A model generated the notes under the pieces. It made no database searches. It was not told the origin of the DNA and saw nothing but the letters and a program-made list of their open reading frames with translations. A stretch of 64,000 bases of DNA from Hormiphora californensis (taxonomy: Eukaryota; Ctenophora; Tentaculata; Cydippida; Pleurobrachiidae), in contig CM035352.1 of NCBI GenBank assembly GCA_020137815.1, forward strand, positions 3,503,885 through 3,567,884. The letters run 5' to 3'. Position numbers and translations under genes: made by a program. How positions within the stretch are numbered: the first letter of the stretch is position 1; the number at the start of each line of letters is the position of its first letter. Below, in pieces: positions 25,381 through 39,100 of this stretch.

Positions 25381-26014
25381 ATGTCACGTCCAGAACACAT
25401 CGGACCCCCGGAGTTGTTTTACAATGAAACAGAGGCTGCAAAATACACCAACAATACCCGGATCATTGATATTCAAATGTCAATGAGCTCCCGGGCCATT
25501 GAGCTGTTAAATCTCCCCGAGGATCAGCCCTCTTTTATCCTTGATGTCGGGTATGTATTTTGCTGTGCGGAGATTACCGATCTGCTTCATGTCTGGAGCT
25601 AGCTTAGATCTACAACATGTCTTAGTTTGGCCAACATGATACCCTTCAGATGTTAGGAACAAGATTTCTGAATTCTGATATATCTTCTCGTATCATCAGA
25701 TCTCATTCACGTGATACTCCTAGGTGTGGTTCAGGTCTGAGTGGTGAGGCTATCACGGAGGAGGGACACTACTGGATCGGCATGGACATCTCGCCCAGCA
25801 TGCTTGATATTGCTGTGGAGCGGGAGGTAGAGGGAGATGTGGTTCTGGCTGATATCGGGGAGGGTGTTCCATTTCGGGCTGGATCCTTCGATGGTGTCGT
25901 CAGGTATAATTAGGGGAATTATGGGGGAGTATAACTGTTATGTAATGGAACCCCTGTGGTACATTACACGTGTACAGCTGTACACACGTGCTCTCTCACT
26001 CGTTCTTTCTCTCC

Positions 26015-26069
<55 letters not shown>

Positions 26070-27093
26070 TCTCCTCCCTTTCTCCCCTAAAAAGTTAACC
26101 CCCCTTTCTGCAGTATATCTGTACTCCAGTGGCTGTGCAACGCAGATAAGGCCTCTCACAATCCCTTCAAACGACTTCGTAGTTTCTTCACTATGCTATA
26201 CTCATCGATGGTACGTGTTACACGTAACGTGTATAAAGCTTAGTAGAACACTGTTATCCCAGTTTTAAAAGATCTAGTTCATTTTAGTTCATATCCATTT
26301 TTGTTAGAGACAGGGAGGGAGAGCAGTTTTCCAGCTTTACCCAGAATCTCCAAAGCAGATGGAACTCATAACAGGTATAATACTCGGGGTAGAGATGACA
26401 GGGGGGTCTTCCTGATTTTACCCCTCCTATCTTCTCCTTGAACTGCCATCCTCTCACAAGACCTTTTTTATTCCCAAATATGACCACTTTGCAGAGCAAG
26501 CGACCAGGTGCGGGTTTACTGGTGGAGTGGTAGTGGACTACCCAAACAGCACCAAAGCGAAGAAGATCTTTCTCTGTTTGTTCGCTGGGGTACCTGTAAC
26601 GGGCGTGAAGATGCCCCAAGCGCTGGGGGCTGAGGGCGAGGATACTGTCCAGTTTAGTAACGAGAGGTGGGTCACTAGGTGTTACTAGGTGTTACTAGGG
26701 GTTACTAGATGTTACTAGGGGTTACTAGGTGTTACTAGGTGTTACTAGGTGTTACTAGGTGTTACTAGGTGTTACTATAGGGGTTACTAGGTGTTACTAG
26801 GTGTTACTAGGTGTTACTAGGTGTTACTAGGTGTTACTAGGGGATACTAGGTGTTACTAGGGGTTACTAGGGGTTACTAGGTTGTTTCTCCTTTGAAATT
26901 TATATTTTAAAAATGTCGAAATATTCCTCCAATCAATTTATATTTTCCCAGGCAATCTGGTAAGAAGAGGAAGCGAGGGGAGGTTTCTAAAAAGGAATGG
27001 ATCCACAACAAAAAACAAAGAAGAAGAGTTCAGGGAAAGGAAGTTACCGCGGATTCAAAATACACCGGCAGAAAGAGGAAACCAAAGTTTTAA
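25381..27093 (+). CDS. BUD23: BUD23/WBSCR22, 18S rRNA (guanine-N7) methyltransferase
   Basis: Six exons join in perfect phase: 25381-25550, 25724-25903, 26114-26210, 26308-26374, 26495-26666 and 26952-27093 (828 nt, 275 residues, close to the human length). The N-terminus [19 protein letters not shown] and the Lys/Arg-rich C-terminus ending [10 protein letters not shown] are hallmarks of the family. The SAM-binding motif I, DVGCGSGLSG, is assembled across the first intron, and motifs [14 protein letters not shown] and SVLQWLCNA follow. BUD23 with TRMT112 methylates a guanosine of 18S rRNA during nuclear small-subunit assembly. The intron between exons 5 and 6 consists largely of an 11-bp minisatellite. 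The ATG is 1 nt after an ACCTAG that could be a splice acceptor. The receptor-like gene begins 192 bp downstream on the same strand. Confidence 0.95.
26667..26881. repeat. 11-bp minisatellite (GGTGTTACTAG) in BUD23 intron 5
   Basis: About 18 units starting directly at the splice donor region of exon 5 and filling most of the intron. Confidence 0.9.
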
Positions 27094-27285
27094 AGACTTT
27101 TATATACGAGACAAGTTTTCTGTTTTATTGCTCCTTTGTAATTTATTTATCACCTCCTACATCATCCTGCTTTTAATATTTGTGCTTCTGATTGTATTGA
27201 TTTGCCTTACTCGACCATATTCCCCCGGTCCCAGGAGGGTTAGAACATAACAAGCATTTATTAAATTGTAATCTCTCTTGATAGA

Positions 27286-28144
27286 ATGAGATATGTGAAA
27301 GGAGTTCTACTACTGTTTTTAGTAACTCAAGTAGCAGCAGAGCTAGAGTGTCCAGGTCTTTCAGGGGTAACAGGATACAATCTAAACCTTATAAATCGGT
27401 AAGGAGAGGTTCACTTCCCTTTACGTTGTTCGAAGCTGTACAGAAGATCAGATCCTCTGCTGCAACAGGGTCATCGCCTCGTGCTAACGCCCTGGTATAT
27501 GAAGAGACTCTTTTTATTTTCTGATGGTTTTTATAACATTTTATTATATTTCTAGGGAGTTTAAAACAGTTTACGAAGATACAGTTTTTAGATTAAATTT
27601 ATGTGCCAACGTCTCGTCATGCGACGGTAAGTTTCATACTTCATACTTCATACTTCGTAGTTGATACTGCGTAGTATATTGTGTAGTTTACCACCCTTTG
27701 TCAAGGACTATTAAGGACAACCCACCAGGTTCCATTCCAATCACCCTAACCCAGGGATGGGGTCCCCTAAACTCTAACTATTACAGGTTCAGTGGGTTGT
27801 TTCACAGTGATAGGAGGTGACACGACGTCCCTGGGAAATGTTACTAACGCCACAGCCAACTCAGATCACCTGCACGTGCAGTTATACCAACCTGCCAGCA
27901 ATATCACCACCCACATAACCCTGCTGTGTCAAGTCAATACTTTGGTATGTTGGCAAATTTGATATTGAGTATTTATACATTTAGTCCAAAAACCAATTAA
28001 ATAAATTAGTTTGGATGCCCGGGCCCATGTGGTGTCACGGGGGTAACACCTTTAGGCTATAACTGCCATAATTAACGGCATATCTCGTTAATTGTTAATT
28101 GTTATCCTTCAATCTGTCTATCTTTGTCTATCTCTCTCACTCTC

Positions 28145-28206
<62 letters not shown>

Positions 28207-31200
28207 CCACTGTTTCTTTCACTATATCTCTCTTTTTTCTCTCTCCTCATATTTATCTCTCCGTCTTTCTTGATTATATCTCACCCTTTCTATTCTAATT
28301 TCCTTTGCCTTTATCTCTCTCGATATCCATCATTTATGACAGTTATAGCCTAAAGGTGTTACCCCCGTGACACCACATGGGCCCGGGCATCCAAACTAAT
28401 TTATTTAATTGGTTTTTGGACTAAATTTCTGTTCTTTTTGGTGTAAAATAGAAAAAGCTATTTTTCGGATTTTTTTTCTGATTTCTGCATATTTTCGAAT
28501 TTGAATAATTCATAAATATGCGAATAACGACTAAACGGTGAGAGATACGACTTTTTGTCAGGGGGACGACCCCCCATAAATCGACTATTCTGCGCCGGAA
28601 TATGTCCATGAAAACGTTCTAGGACCATCCGAAGTGGAAATATTAAGAATATGCATTAAATCATGAATCGGTGCATAAATATGCAAATAACGGCTTAACA
28701 GTGAGAGATGAGGATTTTTGTCCCGAGTAAGACCCCCCATAAATCGACTATTTTGCGTCGAAATATGTCCATGAAAACGTTCTAGGACCAGCTGAACTGG
28801 AAATATTCAGAATATGCATTAAATTATGAATCGGTGCATAATTATGCAAATAACGGCTAAACGGTTCGAGATACGACTTTTCGTCCGGGGGACGACCCCC
28901 CATAAATCGACTATTTTGCGTCGAAATATGTCCACGAAAACGTTCTAGGACCAGCCGAAGTGAAAATATTGAAAATATGCATAAAATCGTGAATAGGTGC
29001 ATAAATATGCAAATGACGGCTTAACGGTGCGAGATAGAGATTTTTGTCCCGAGTAAGACCCCCCATAAACCGACCGTTCCGCGTCGAATAAGACCGGTTT
29101 CAAGTCTTTATGACCTTCCAGTCGTGTCATATCGCAACCATGGTTAAAATGAATATTTAATGACTAATTAATGAATAATTAATGAACTATGGCGATTTCG
29201 AAGTTCTCACACAGCTATTACCGAGCGCAATGATGTAAGGAACCACTGTTCCAAACGGCAAGTCTCTACTATTTGTGGTTTAGGAGAACACTCAAAGATA
29301 AAAAAGCGTCCTCCTCCCCCTCCCCCTCCCCCTCCCCTCCCCCTCCCCTCCCCCTCCTTACATTTTTGCATTTTGGGACCCCTCTGGCAAATTTTTACCT
29401 TACATCCGATCGTTCTGAAAATTTGCATGCCTCTTCTCCTATATGAGGGCCCTTAGAGTACAAAATTTCAGCTCTCTACTTCATCTAGAACATGCTTTTT
29501 TAAAGCATCAAAAACCTCGAAATCTGCAATGGTATATAGTAGCACTGGCAGGTTTTCACGCGCTTGTGTGTAGAAGTGTTGCGTGTGCTCTCTCTTTTGT
29601 TTTTTGAGTTAGAGGGTATTTCTAAGGTGGGGGCTCTGCCCCCACACCCCCGTTTGTGGTGGGGGCTGTGCCCCCACACCCCCCTTTTGGGCCCGGGGCA
29701 CTTGCCAGTGCTATGATACTCAATATCAAATCATGAAATTATTATTTTTTTAAATAATAACTTCATGATTGTTATTTCATACTCAAAAGTCAAAAGTAGG
29801 CGATGTTAAAATAATTGTACTTCCCAAATCCAATCTCATACTCAAAACCGTTTTTAAAAGGAGCGGCACAAATAAAGATACATTATATAAACTCATAATT
29901 AAAGAGAAACAACGATTTTGCAGTACTAATATTCAATTAAGAACAGGAGCTTTCGACTGATCTATGTCAGACGTCTTTAGCTATAAACTCATAATTTCTT
30001 TCTCCCAGGGTCGACCCGTGGTCCAGCACAAGACCAGCACTGCCATCTACATGGTTTGGGAAAGTGCAGCTGCGTGCAGTTCCGATACCCTCACCAACCC
30101 TTCCCTTGCACCCTGCTATGTGTACGATAACGACAACACGCTATATGATCTGAGCGGGCTGTCTGGTGTCACATATCACATTCCAGTATCAACCAGTGGG
30201 GTTTACCTGGCGGTTTGTGGCGCTGTTACCGGAGAAAACTCTTGCGATGGTAGGTGATACCAGCAACCGACCGAATCAGGAAATACTGGTCCCTGATTGG
30301 TTGATAACCAGTCACGTGACCTAAATAACGAGTTCTGATTGGTTGTTTACTTGTTTCGGTCGGTTCCTGGTAGGTGATACATATTTTCACTGGACACTAT
30401 ACTAAGTTATCCACTGAATTGTGTTTACCTTATGATAATGGGTAGTGTTTTCTCTGTTGAGTTGCCCTCAACATTGATCCATGTAGTATATGGGGTATAA
30501 GTTAAGGTGACAGTGATATATGAGGTAGGAACCGACCGAAACAAGTAAACAACCAATCAGAACTTGTTATTTAGGTCACGTGACTGGTTATCAGCCAATC
30601 AGGGACCAGTATTTCCTGATTCGGTCGGTTCCTGATTTGAGGTGAGAGGGGTTCCTAACATCTGTAAACTTACAGGCGGGTCAGCTTGTTACAAGCGTCC
30701 CAGCGGCGACAAGGAGAGTATTGGACATTTGAACTCTACGACTAAGCCTTCTGTGGAGAATGGATTGGTGACCCTAACTTATGAAAAGAAGAATATTGGT
30801 TCGACAACCTGTCCCACCATTACCACCATAATCTCCTTTGTGTGTGATGAGAGAATGGTAAGATTGAGAGAGATGGGGAGGGAGTTGGAGGGAGGAAGAA
30901 ATTGGGGGAGGGAGAGCGAGAGAGTCTGAACAAAGCTTTCTACGCACATTGTTGTGGGAGTGGGATGACCGATGATATAAGCAAAAATTTCAACCCCAAA
31001 AAAGGAACCATTATTACACAGTGCTATATTACATTACAGCAAAGTGCACCAGTACTGGTCAATACAGATGTGTTGTGTCTGTGGTTGGTTAGGTGGAAAA
31101 CACCCAACGCGTGTCCTGTGAAACCTGTCAAGGATATCGGTTGTAAAGTCCACGGTCCTGGCATCTGGTTTGATCTCACACCACTTCAATCAAAGGGTAT

Positions 31201-33054
31201 GGAGTATGAAGCTAACATGCTAGTGTATGAAGTATTGAATATGGTGTGTTTCAAATTCTGCAACGATGAACAAAATTATTTGAGATGGGGAGTGTTGAAC
31301 AAAGATTAATAATTAATTAATTATACAAATTAAAAACAACGGTAGTTTTTTAATTAATTAATTAAGATAATGGGGATGAGTACATGATATTTTATCTCAC
31401 CCCATCCTCCCAGTGTTCAACGTAACGGAAGGTGATCACCAGTTCTCACTATCGGTATGCGGTACTACAATACCCTGCGATGGGTCCACCTCATCAGGAT
31501 GCATTACAAACCCTGAAATCGGAGACCAAAAATCCATGGGAAGTTATACGGAGGGGAATCTGGTGTGGGATGATACTGGTCTATCTCTTGTTCTGTCTGG
31601 AGGTGCTCAGTGCTCCAGGGGACCTGTTAGGTCTACCAAGGTGAGATTATTTTGTATTTTGACAGAATTAGGTGAGGGTTATGTATGAGTAATGCATGAG
31701 CCTTTTGGTTCTGAAATAAACCCTTAGTCAACTAATTTATTGGTTGCCTGTTTTTTTAGTCCCAACTGTGTACTACCGTTTCGTTCACCCACTACTCTCA
31801 CAGGTGGTATTTGTTTGTGATAAGACAGCTGGAGAGGGTAGTCCAGTGCTAGAGGAGGATGTGTATTGTTTCTACCCTTTTATATGGAAAACATCATACG
31901 CCTGCCCTACCTCACAGGTATATTACTAGGTCTGCCCATCTTCACATTACCCTACTACTAGGCTGTACTACCCCACGGGGCCCACTACTACCATATTTCT
32001 GTACTAGGCAGGCAGACAGCTAATACCGGGAGTCGAGAGAGATTGACAGTGGTGTTAGTAGTGTAGGGTAGTGTGCAATTTCTGGATGGAGAATCAATCA
32101 CTTCGCTGATGTGGCAGTTATTCCCGATCTACTATCACATGTGTTTGACTGTCGGACTAAGTGGGTGGATACGGCGTGGTCAATCTTGATTTGTTGTGAT
32201 ACAGGGTCGAGCCATGGCAAAGTGAATCTTGTGTGTGTGTAAGGTGTGTGGGCGATACTGTTTCCAAGTGGTGGACGGTGGTGGATCCCCTTGATGGGCT
32301 GACAAAATGAGGGAGAGAGAGGGGTATAACCCTCCAAGCTTCCTGGAATTTTATACACTCTGGTGCCAAATGCCAGTTCCCCTTTTACACCCCCCCCCCC
32401 CCGCCAAATCTGTTTACACACTAAATAGATGGTCCATTCCAGTAGTTGTCCCTTTTTACACACTACTATCCGTCCCCTCTTAGTTGCCCTGTCTTTGGCC
32501 CAATTCCCAAGTCCTACCCTATAGCTCCTTATAATCCCTGATCTAGGCGAGCACGTGTGCCAAGTATGGGACGGATGGAGAGCTGTACGATCTCTCTCGG
32601 TTTGATAGTGACTGGACACCAGTTCCAATAGGGAGCTCCACTGCAGATGAAAACCTAACCTTTAGTCTGTGTGGAGGAACGGAACGGTGTCCTGGGGCAT
32701 CTCTGTGCAGGTAACCATTCGGTAACTAGCAATGATAACCAATAACCATTCGGTAACTAGCAATGATAACCATTCGGTAACTAGTAATGAAAACCACACG
32801 TTAACTAGCAATGGTAACCATGGTAACCATGGTAACTAACCATACTACCCCACCTATAATCAGAGAGAAGAGTGATGGTAGCAATGAGACGCTAGCCTCT
32901 CTAACTGAGCACTTGACTGTCAACCCTGACAAGTCGATATCAATCCAGTATGAAGGAGGGGGTGTGTGTGAAGGAACTTCTACATCCATGACGGTAAAGA
33001 ATCTCTCCACATTTCAAAAATGGCGGTTTTAATGCGCCCACTACCATGACACTA

Positions 33055-33085
<31 letters not shown>

Positions 33086-36000
33086 CCATGTGCAGGTTGA
33101 CCTGACGTGTAAACAGGGCAGTGGTCTCACCACACCTCGCCTAGTCTCCTGCGGATCCGTGCAACTATTTCATCGACTGGGCCATGTCAGAGGCCTGCCC
33201 TGCCCACCAAGTGGAAGGCAGCAATTGTACAGTTCGGGATGGAGTTACCGGGATGGTGTGGACTTTGGACGGACTCCGTGGACGGGAACTAACAGTGCCA
33301 CTCGAAGGGTAAGGGAACTAACCGTGCCACTCGAAGGGCGTGTTTCACAATTCAGCTCCCTTTTTTTCTCATGTAGCTGTCCCTCCTCCTCAAACCATTT
33401 CCAAATGTCCAAACTCCCATTGCACCCCCTCCAGCACATCTACTAATGTTGTGGTTTCCCTCTGTGGAACACTCCCCTCATGTCCTGGGGCGAGTGTGTG
33501 TACCCAAGAGGGACTCAAGCTGGGTTACCTGGGGCAACCAATGACGGAGCCCCGCTACGATTCTGGGTCTCTAACCATGGTCCTCACGGGGGAGGAGTGC
33601 CCGGACAACTCGGGGCAGTTTCTGAAAACTATTATGGAGTTCACATGTGGATCTGTTTCAGGTACTTTTTTAGAGTTTACAACAGTGTTTCAGAACTTAC
33701 AGTCGATATGGGCAGTTTTTCTAAATTTTGTTCAATTAGTTGGTGTCTAATACGATATATATTTCAGCTAGTAAAGGGCAGAAGATTAACGAGTGCTACT
33801 ACTATTTGGAATTTTCTGATCCCTCTCTTTGCCCTCAAATCCCTATGGAATGTGTAGTACACAACCAAACACACAGGTAATCAATTAATTAATTAAACAA
33901 TCAATTAATTAATTAAACAATCAATTAGAAAACAAGTTTACACAATCATTTCTAACATCTGTAATCGGTGGTTCCAAGCATCACAAACATAAAACTTTAC
34001 ATTACGATTACGAGCGTTATTTGAATCCTGGCTACAAACAGATACTCCGTTGGGAGATAAAAACTGTCCTAAATCGTTACCCTCCTCGCCAAAGCACATT
34101 TTAAACCGACCAAAACTGTCAAACACGGAAAGTCTATCATTGCCATACTCAGTCACCAGAACAGTACCAGCTAGATCAACTGCAATACTACTCGGGTAAC
34201 TCATCTGACCCGCATCGGATCCAAAAGATCCAAAAGTGCTCACAAAGTGCCCATTGGAAAGCCGGAATATCTGGACTCTGTGGTTGTGATGATCGCATAC
34301 AAACAGATCGCCAGTCGGGGAAACAGCGACTCCACACGGTTCCATGAACTCCCCCTCTCCGGTTCCCTCCCGACCGAAAGTGTGGCTAAACCTCCCGTCT
34401 AGAGATAACACCTGGACTCTGTTATTTCCGGAATCCGCCACCACAACACACTCCCCCGCTATTGTGATAGCTTGGGGTTTTATGAACTGTCCCTGTCCAG
34501 TACCACTACACCCGATTATCCTCTTGAATCTTCCCTCCGAGGTGAATACTTGGATCCGATCGTTTCTCGTATCAAGTACAAATATGTTGTCCTGCCCATC
34601 AACAGCAATGTCACCGGGTGCCCGGAATTCCCGGACTCCATTCCCTTCGTTCCCGAAAATCTGTACAAAGTTCCCGTTTTCCTCCAATATCTGGACCCGG
34701 TTGTTCCTCTGGTCGGCAACAACAATGTGCCCATTCGCCAACTGGCCCATGCCACAGGGGTGAAAGAAGTCACCCAGGCTGGTTCCACAGGACCCAATTT
34801 GGTGGACGGCTCTGATCCTACCAGGGGAGGCCATGGGTCTGGGCAGAGTTCTGGGTGGTTGTTGTTGCTGCTCCTGCTGCTGCTGGGTTGGGTACCGGAT
34901 TGTGACGTCACGTGGAACTCTCTCCAGGTTGATATGGACATCAGAGTTCTCATCCCCGTTATTCCGGGTACGGCGTCTCCTGGCTGACACTCTAGCGGTG
35001 TTGACTCTGCTGTTTAGTATGGAGTCTGTATCCCTCGGTTCCTCCTTGGTTAACTTCACCTCCCCCAGCTCCAGACAATCTATCTGTGTAGCCAGGGTCT
35101 CCTGTACAGGTCGAGTGAAATCAATCCAGCTGAGGACTGGTTCCAAGTTACCCTGGGAACCACTACACTCCGCCATATCCGTCTGGAACTCTGAGAGACC
35201 TTGTAGAAATGCAGTGTCATCCATCGTCTGTAGCAGAGAATCAATCGCTGTTTTCCGCCCTTTCATCTTCTTGGACCTTCGTTTCAGATCTTCTTTCAGG
35301 GATGTTATCCGCTCCGTTTGACCCGCTTTCAGAGCATTCACTTGGCTAACAAGACTCATTTTCCGTTTATTCAACAGCCCTATTGCATCATCAACTTGTT
35401 TATTAATCCTGATTACAGCCGCTTCCGCCTGCTTAGTAAGTTTCTCCAGCGCTAGGTTGGCTTCATTTATCTGAGAGTCAGCACCCTCAACCGCAGTACC
35501 CGTATCAGATCTAGTTGCTTCCAGTGCCGCCCTCTCACTATCAATGACATCAGCTATAATCTCAGTCCGGTGGGGCTTGTGAGCGGATGTGGCACAGCTG
35601 CTACAGATGGTAACCCTGCACTCACAGCAATACATTGTAATCCTCTTGTTCTCGTGGAGAGAGCAATACTCCTGGGGAGTCCTCCTAACCTCTGTCTCCG
35701 TGGCAACCAAGATCTGGACGAGGTTGTTGAGTGCAAAGTTAATGGGAAACCCCGGGACACCATTATCGGGGATAACAGAGACCGCTCTACACGTGGGACA
35801 GGGCAGGAGACGGCCACGGTGCTCTCTTGCAAGGTGGGCCATGGAGAGACATGACTCGCAGAAGCTGTGCTGGCAAGGCAGTACACGGGGCACTGTGAAC
35901 CGTTCCTGACACACTGCACAGATGAGTTCTGCCTCCAGTTGGGAGGCGAGGTTTGCTGTCGTGGAGGCCATTTGTGTTTCTAAATACAAAGAAGAAGGAA

Positions 36001-36097
36001 AATAACAAACTTGCCACGTTGAGAGTAACTGTAGAGAGATAAAAATATAGATATTGAGAAAGCAAAGGAGAGAGGAGAGAGAGAGAGAGAGAGAGAG

Positions 36098-36164
<67 letters not shown>

Positions 36165-39100
36165 TTTAACAATCACGTGTTTTCTAACTCCTGCTTAACA
36201 ATCTGCACGTCTGAGAAAGAACTTACAGGGGATTGTGAGAGAGAAAGAAAGTGATCATTTCGCATGGCGTGTCAATGGCTAAGAGTATGCTTGACAACCA
36301 GAATTGGAAAAATAAAAGGGGATCTGTACCCCGGATTACGGCCGACTAAAGTTCACAGAATAGCGTCCAACTAAATCAGTGTATTAGCACATTGTGGCTT
36401 CACAACACACCTGTTGTGCAAGAAGCTTATTGCATATGCTGATGAGAGCTTCTATAAGTACAGTCCTACTAGTTATATCATAGCATACTGTGACGATTGA
36501 AGACGTGTAGGTGGATCTAATGAAACGTAACAAGCAGTGACATGCAGTGCAATCGTCACATTAATTACAACGTCAATCAAATCACGCCCTAAATGTCGTG
36601 TATGTCATTATCCTGATCAGATCTCGAATTCAGAAGATGTGTATGTCACCATTCTATAATTGTCCAACAGTTACGACTTGTCCGGGTTGTACGATGCTGG
36701 AACGATACAGTGGGCGGGAACACTGAACGGTACCCAGACTGCCCTTTACCTGCGAGCCTGTGGCCAGGTATCACCTGATACATCATGCGATCACACTGCC
36801 GGGGTGTGTGCTATAACGGTAAGAGCTGCAATTGCTGCTGGGATTTATATCTCATGGGGGCCCCCAAAATAGTATAATGGACTAGAGCTGGATGGTGCGT
36901 TCTATATATTTAAGTTCAATGAACACCCCAATGAACTGCATGACCTCCTATTATGACTGATAATAGGAGGTACAATACTGATAATTTATCAGTATTGTTC
37001 CTATATTTTCAGATGACTGGTGATGGTAACAAGACAACGTTGAACCTGGGTAGAACCTCGGGATCCCTGACACTGAGTGAGGGAGGTGTTGTTAGTGAGG
37101 TGTATAGTAATGGTGATAGGATCTGTCTGGATAAGACACTCCGGTCATCCACACGGGTTGAATATACTTGTGATAAAACCATCTCTACGGTAATAATTAT
37201 TGTAATATACGTGTAGATTGCAGGAACCGACCGACACAAGTAAACAACCAATCAGAACTCGTTATTTAGGTCACGTGACTGGTTATTAGCCAATCAGGGA
37301 CCAGTATTTCCTGTCTTGGTCGGTTCCTGGTGTAGATCTTGGGTTGAACCTTTCTTTATGTGGTATTTTGGGTTATCCTTGTAGCGTAAAGAATACTCGT
37401 TATCTTTTTGATAAAATCACTAAAATACCCCCGTGGTTTCTGATTACAGGCAACAGTAAAAGGAGCCCTGTTTAACGATGCAATGTGTCAATACGTGGTT
37501 GAGGTCGCATCGCCAGTAGTATGTCTGGGACAACACAACGTGTCAAACAGCTGCCTCATATCAGACCCAGTAACAGGTATAGATCTATAGCAGGAACCGA
37601 CCGGACCAAGTAAGGGGGGGGGGCCTGCCGCAAAAATCTCAGCTACCCTCTTTTCGGCCGATGAGATTTTTGAGATTTTTGGGAAAATTTGCTCAATTAT
37701 GTTTGAGATTTTTGAGATTTTTGTGGTAAATTGGCACAATTTTGGCTGCCAATACTCAGTTTTTCGACATATTTTTTAGCTTAAAATAATAATAATAATA
37801 ATAATAATATCGAATATTTATATCCCGCTATCATGCGTTAAATATGCTAGTTCACTACTCGTTTAAACTAGAACTTAAAACTGAATCATAATAGCATTTT
37901 AGTAATTTAAATAGGTAGATTTCATGTTTTAGCTTCACATTAACTTTTGTACTAGAACACAAGGAAAATTTCTATTCAGAATTTTGATTTTTGGTAGAAA
38001 AACACAAGGATTGTTTCTATTCCAAATTTTCGAATGGAAATTTTTCCTTTCTATGAGATTTTTGAGAAAAATTTGCGGGTTTTCCCCGAAAAATCGCAAA
38101 TTTGCCTCAAAAATCTCAAAAATCCCACGTTTTTTAGCCAAAAATCGAAAATCTCAAAAATCCCAGCTACCCTGAAAATCGCCAATGAGGCATGAGATTC
38201 TTGCGGCAGGCCCCCCCCCCCCCCCCCAAGTAAACAACTAATCAGAACTCGTTATTTAGGTCACGTGATTGGTTATCAGCCAATCAGGGACCAGTATTTC
38301 CTGATTCGGTCGGTTCCTAATCTATAGTGTGTCTGTAGTCAAATCTGTTTTAAATTCCAGTATAAACGATTCCCAAACCACGAACTCTAGATACGAATAA
38401 CATCTTATCTAGAATCCTAAACGATATAACATAAAATATCCCATTTTAACGTCCTAGGTCGTAATCGTGTCTACTAACAATCTACATCCCTATAGGTCGT
38501 GTCTACGATTTCTCCTACCTCTCCACAACCGACTACTCCTTCTCAAACTCTCTCCACGAGTTTTCCCTGCACGTGTGTGGCAGTGTGGGGACATGTGGGG
38601 ACGAGCAGGGGGCTGGGGCATGTGAAACAATCAATGGAAACGCTGTATCTCTCGGTAGGAACACATTTTACTAGTGGCCTATGCCCTATATAGTTGACTT
38701 GTTCAGACTGTCAGGTTGACTTGTTCTGGCTGTGAACTCTTTTGTGTATGAACTATGAATTAGTGTACATACTGTACAATGAACAATATAAGTCAGTGCC
38801 TGCAGTGGTATAGTTCTACCACTGGGCACCTTTCTAAAGGTTTTTTAATCTCACACACAACAACAAGATCAGTGTTTCTCACTTTTTTTCCCTTCACATT
38901 ACAGGTGATAGTGCGACTAGAGAACTTGAGATGTCGGGGGATAACTTCATCCTCCGGTACACAGGGGGATCTCAATGCGCCTCAACTGCGTCTGGTATGT
39001 CGATACAGTCGAATAAAAATTCCATCCGCCACATCCCCGCTCGCATATACATATGATATGATATATTCGTTCGTATGTCCAAGGTCTTGTGCAGCAATTC

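Noticed and set aside
34344-35321. Plus-strand frames of 139-171 codons
   Set aside because: Antisense shadows of the TRIM-NHL coding sequence.
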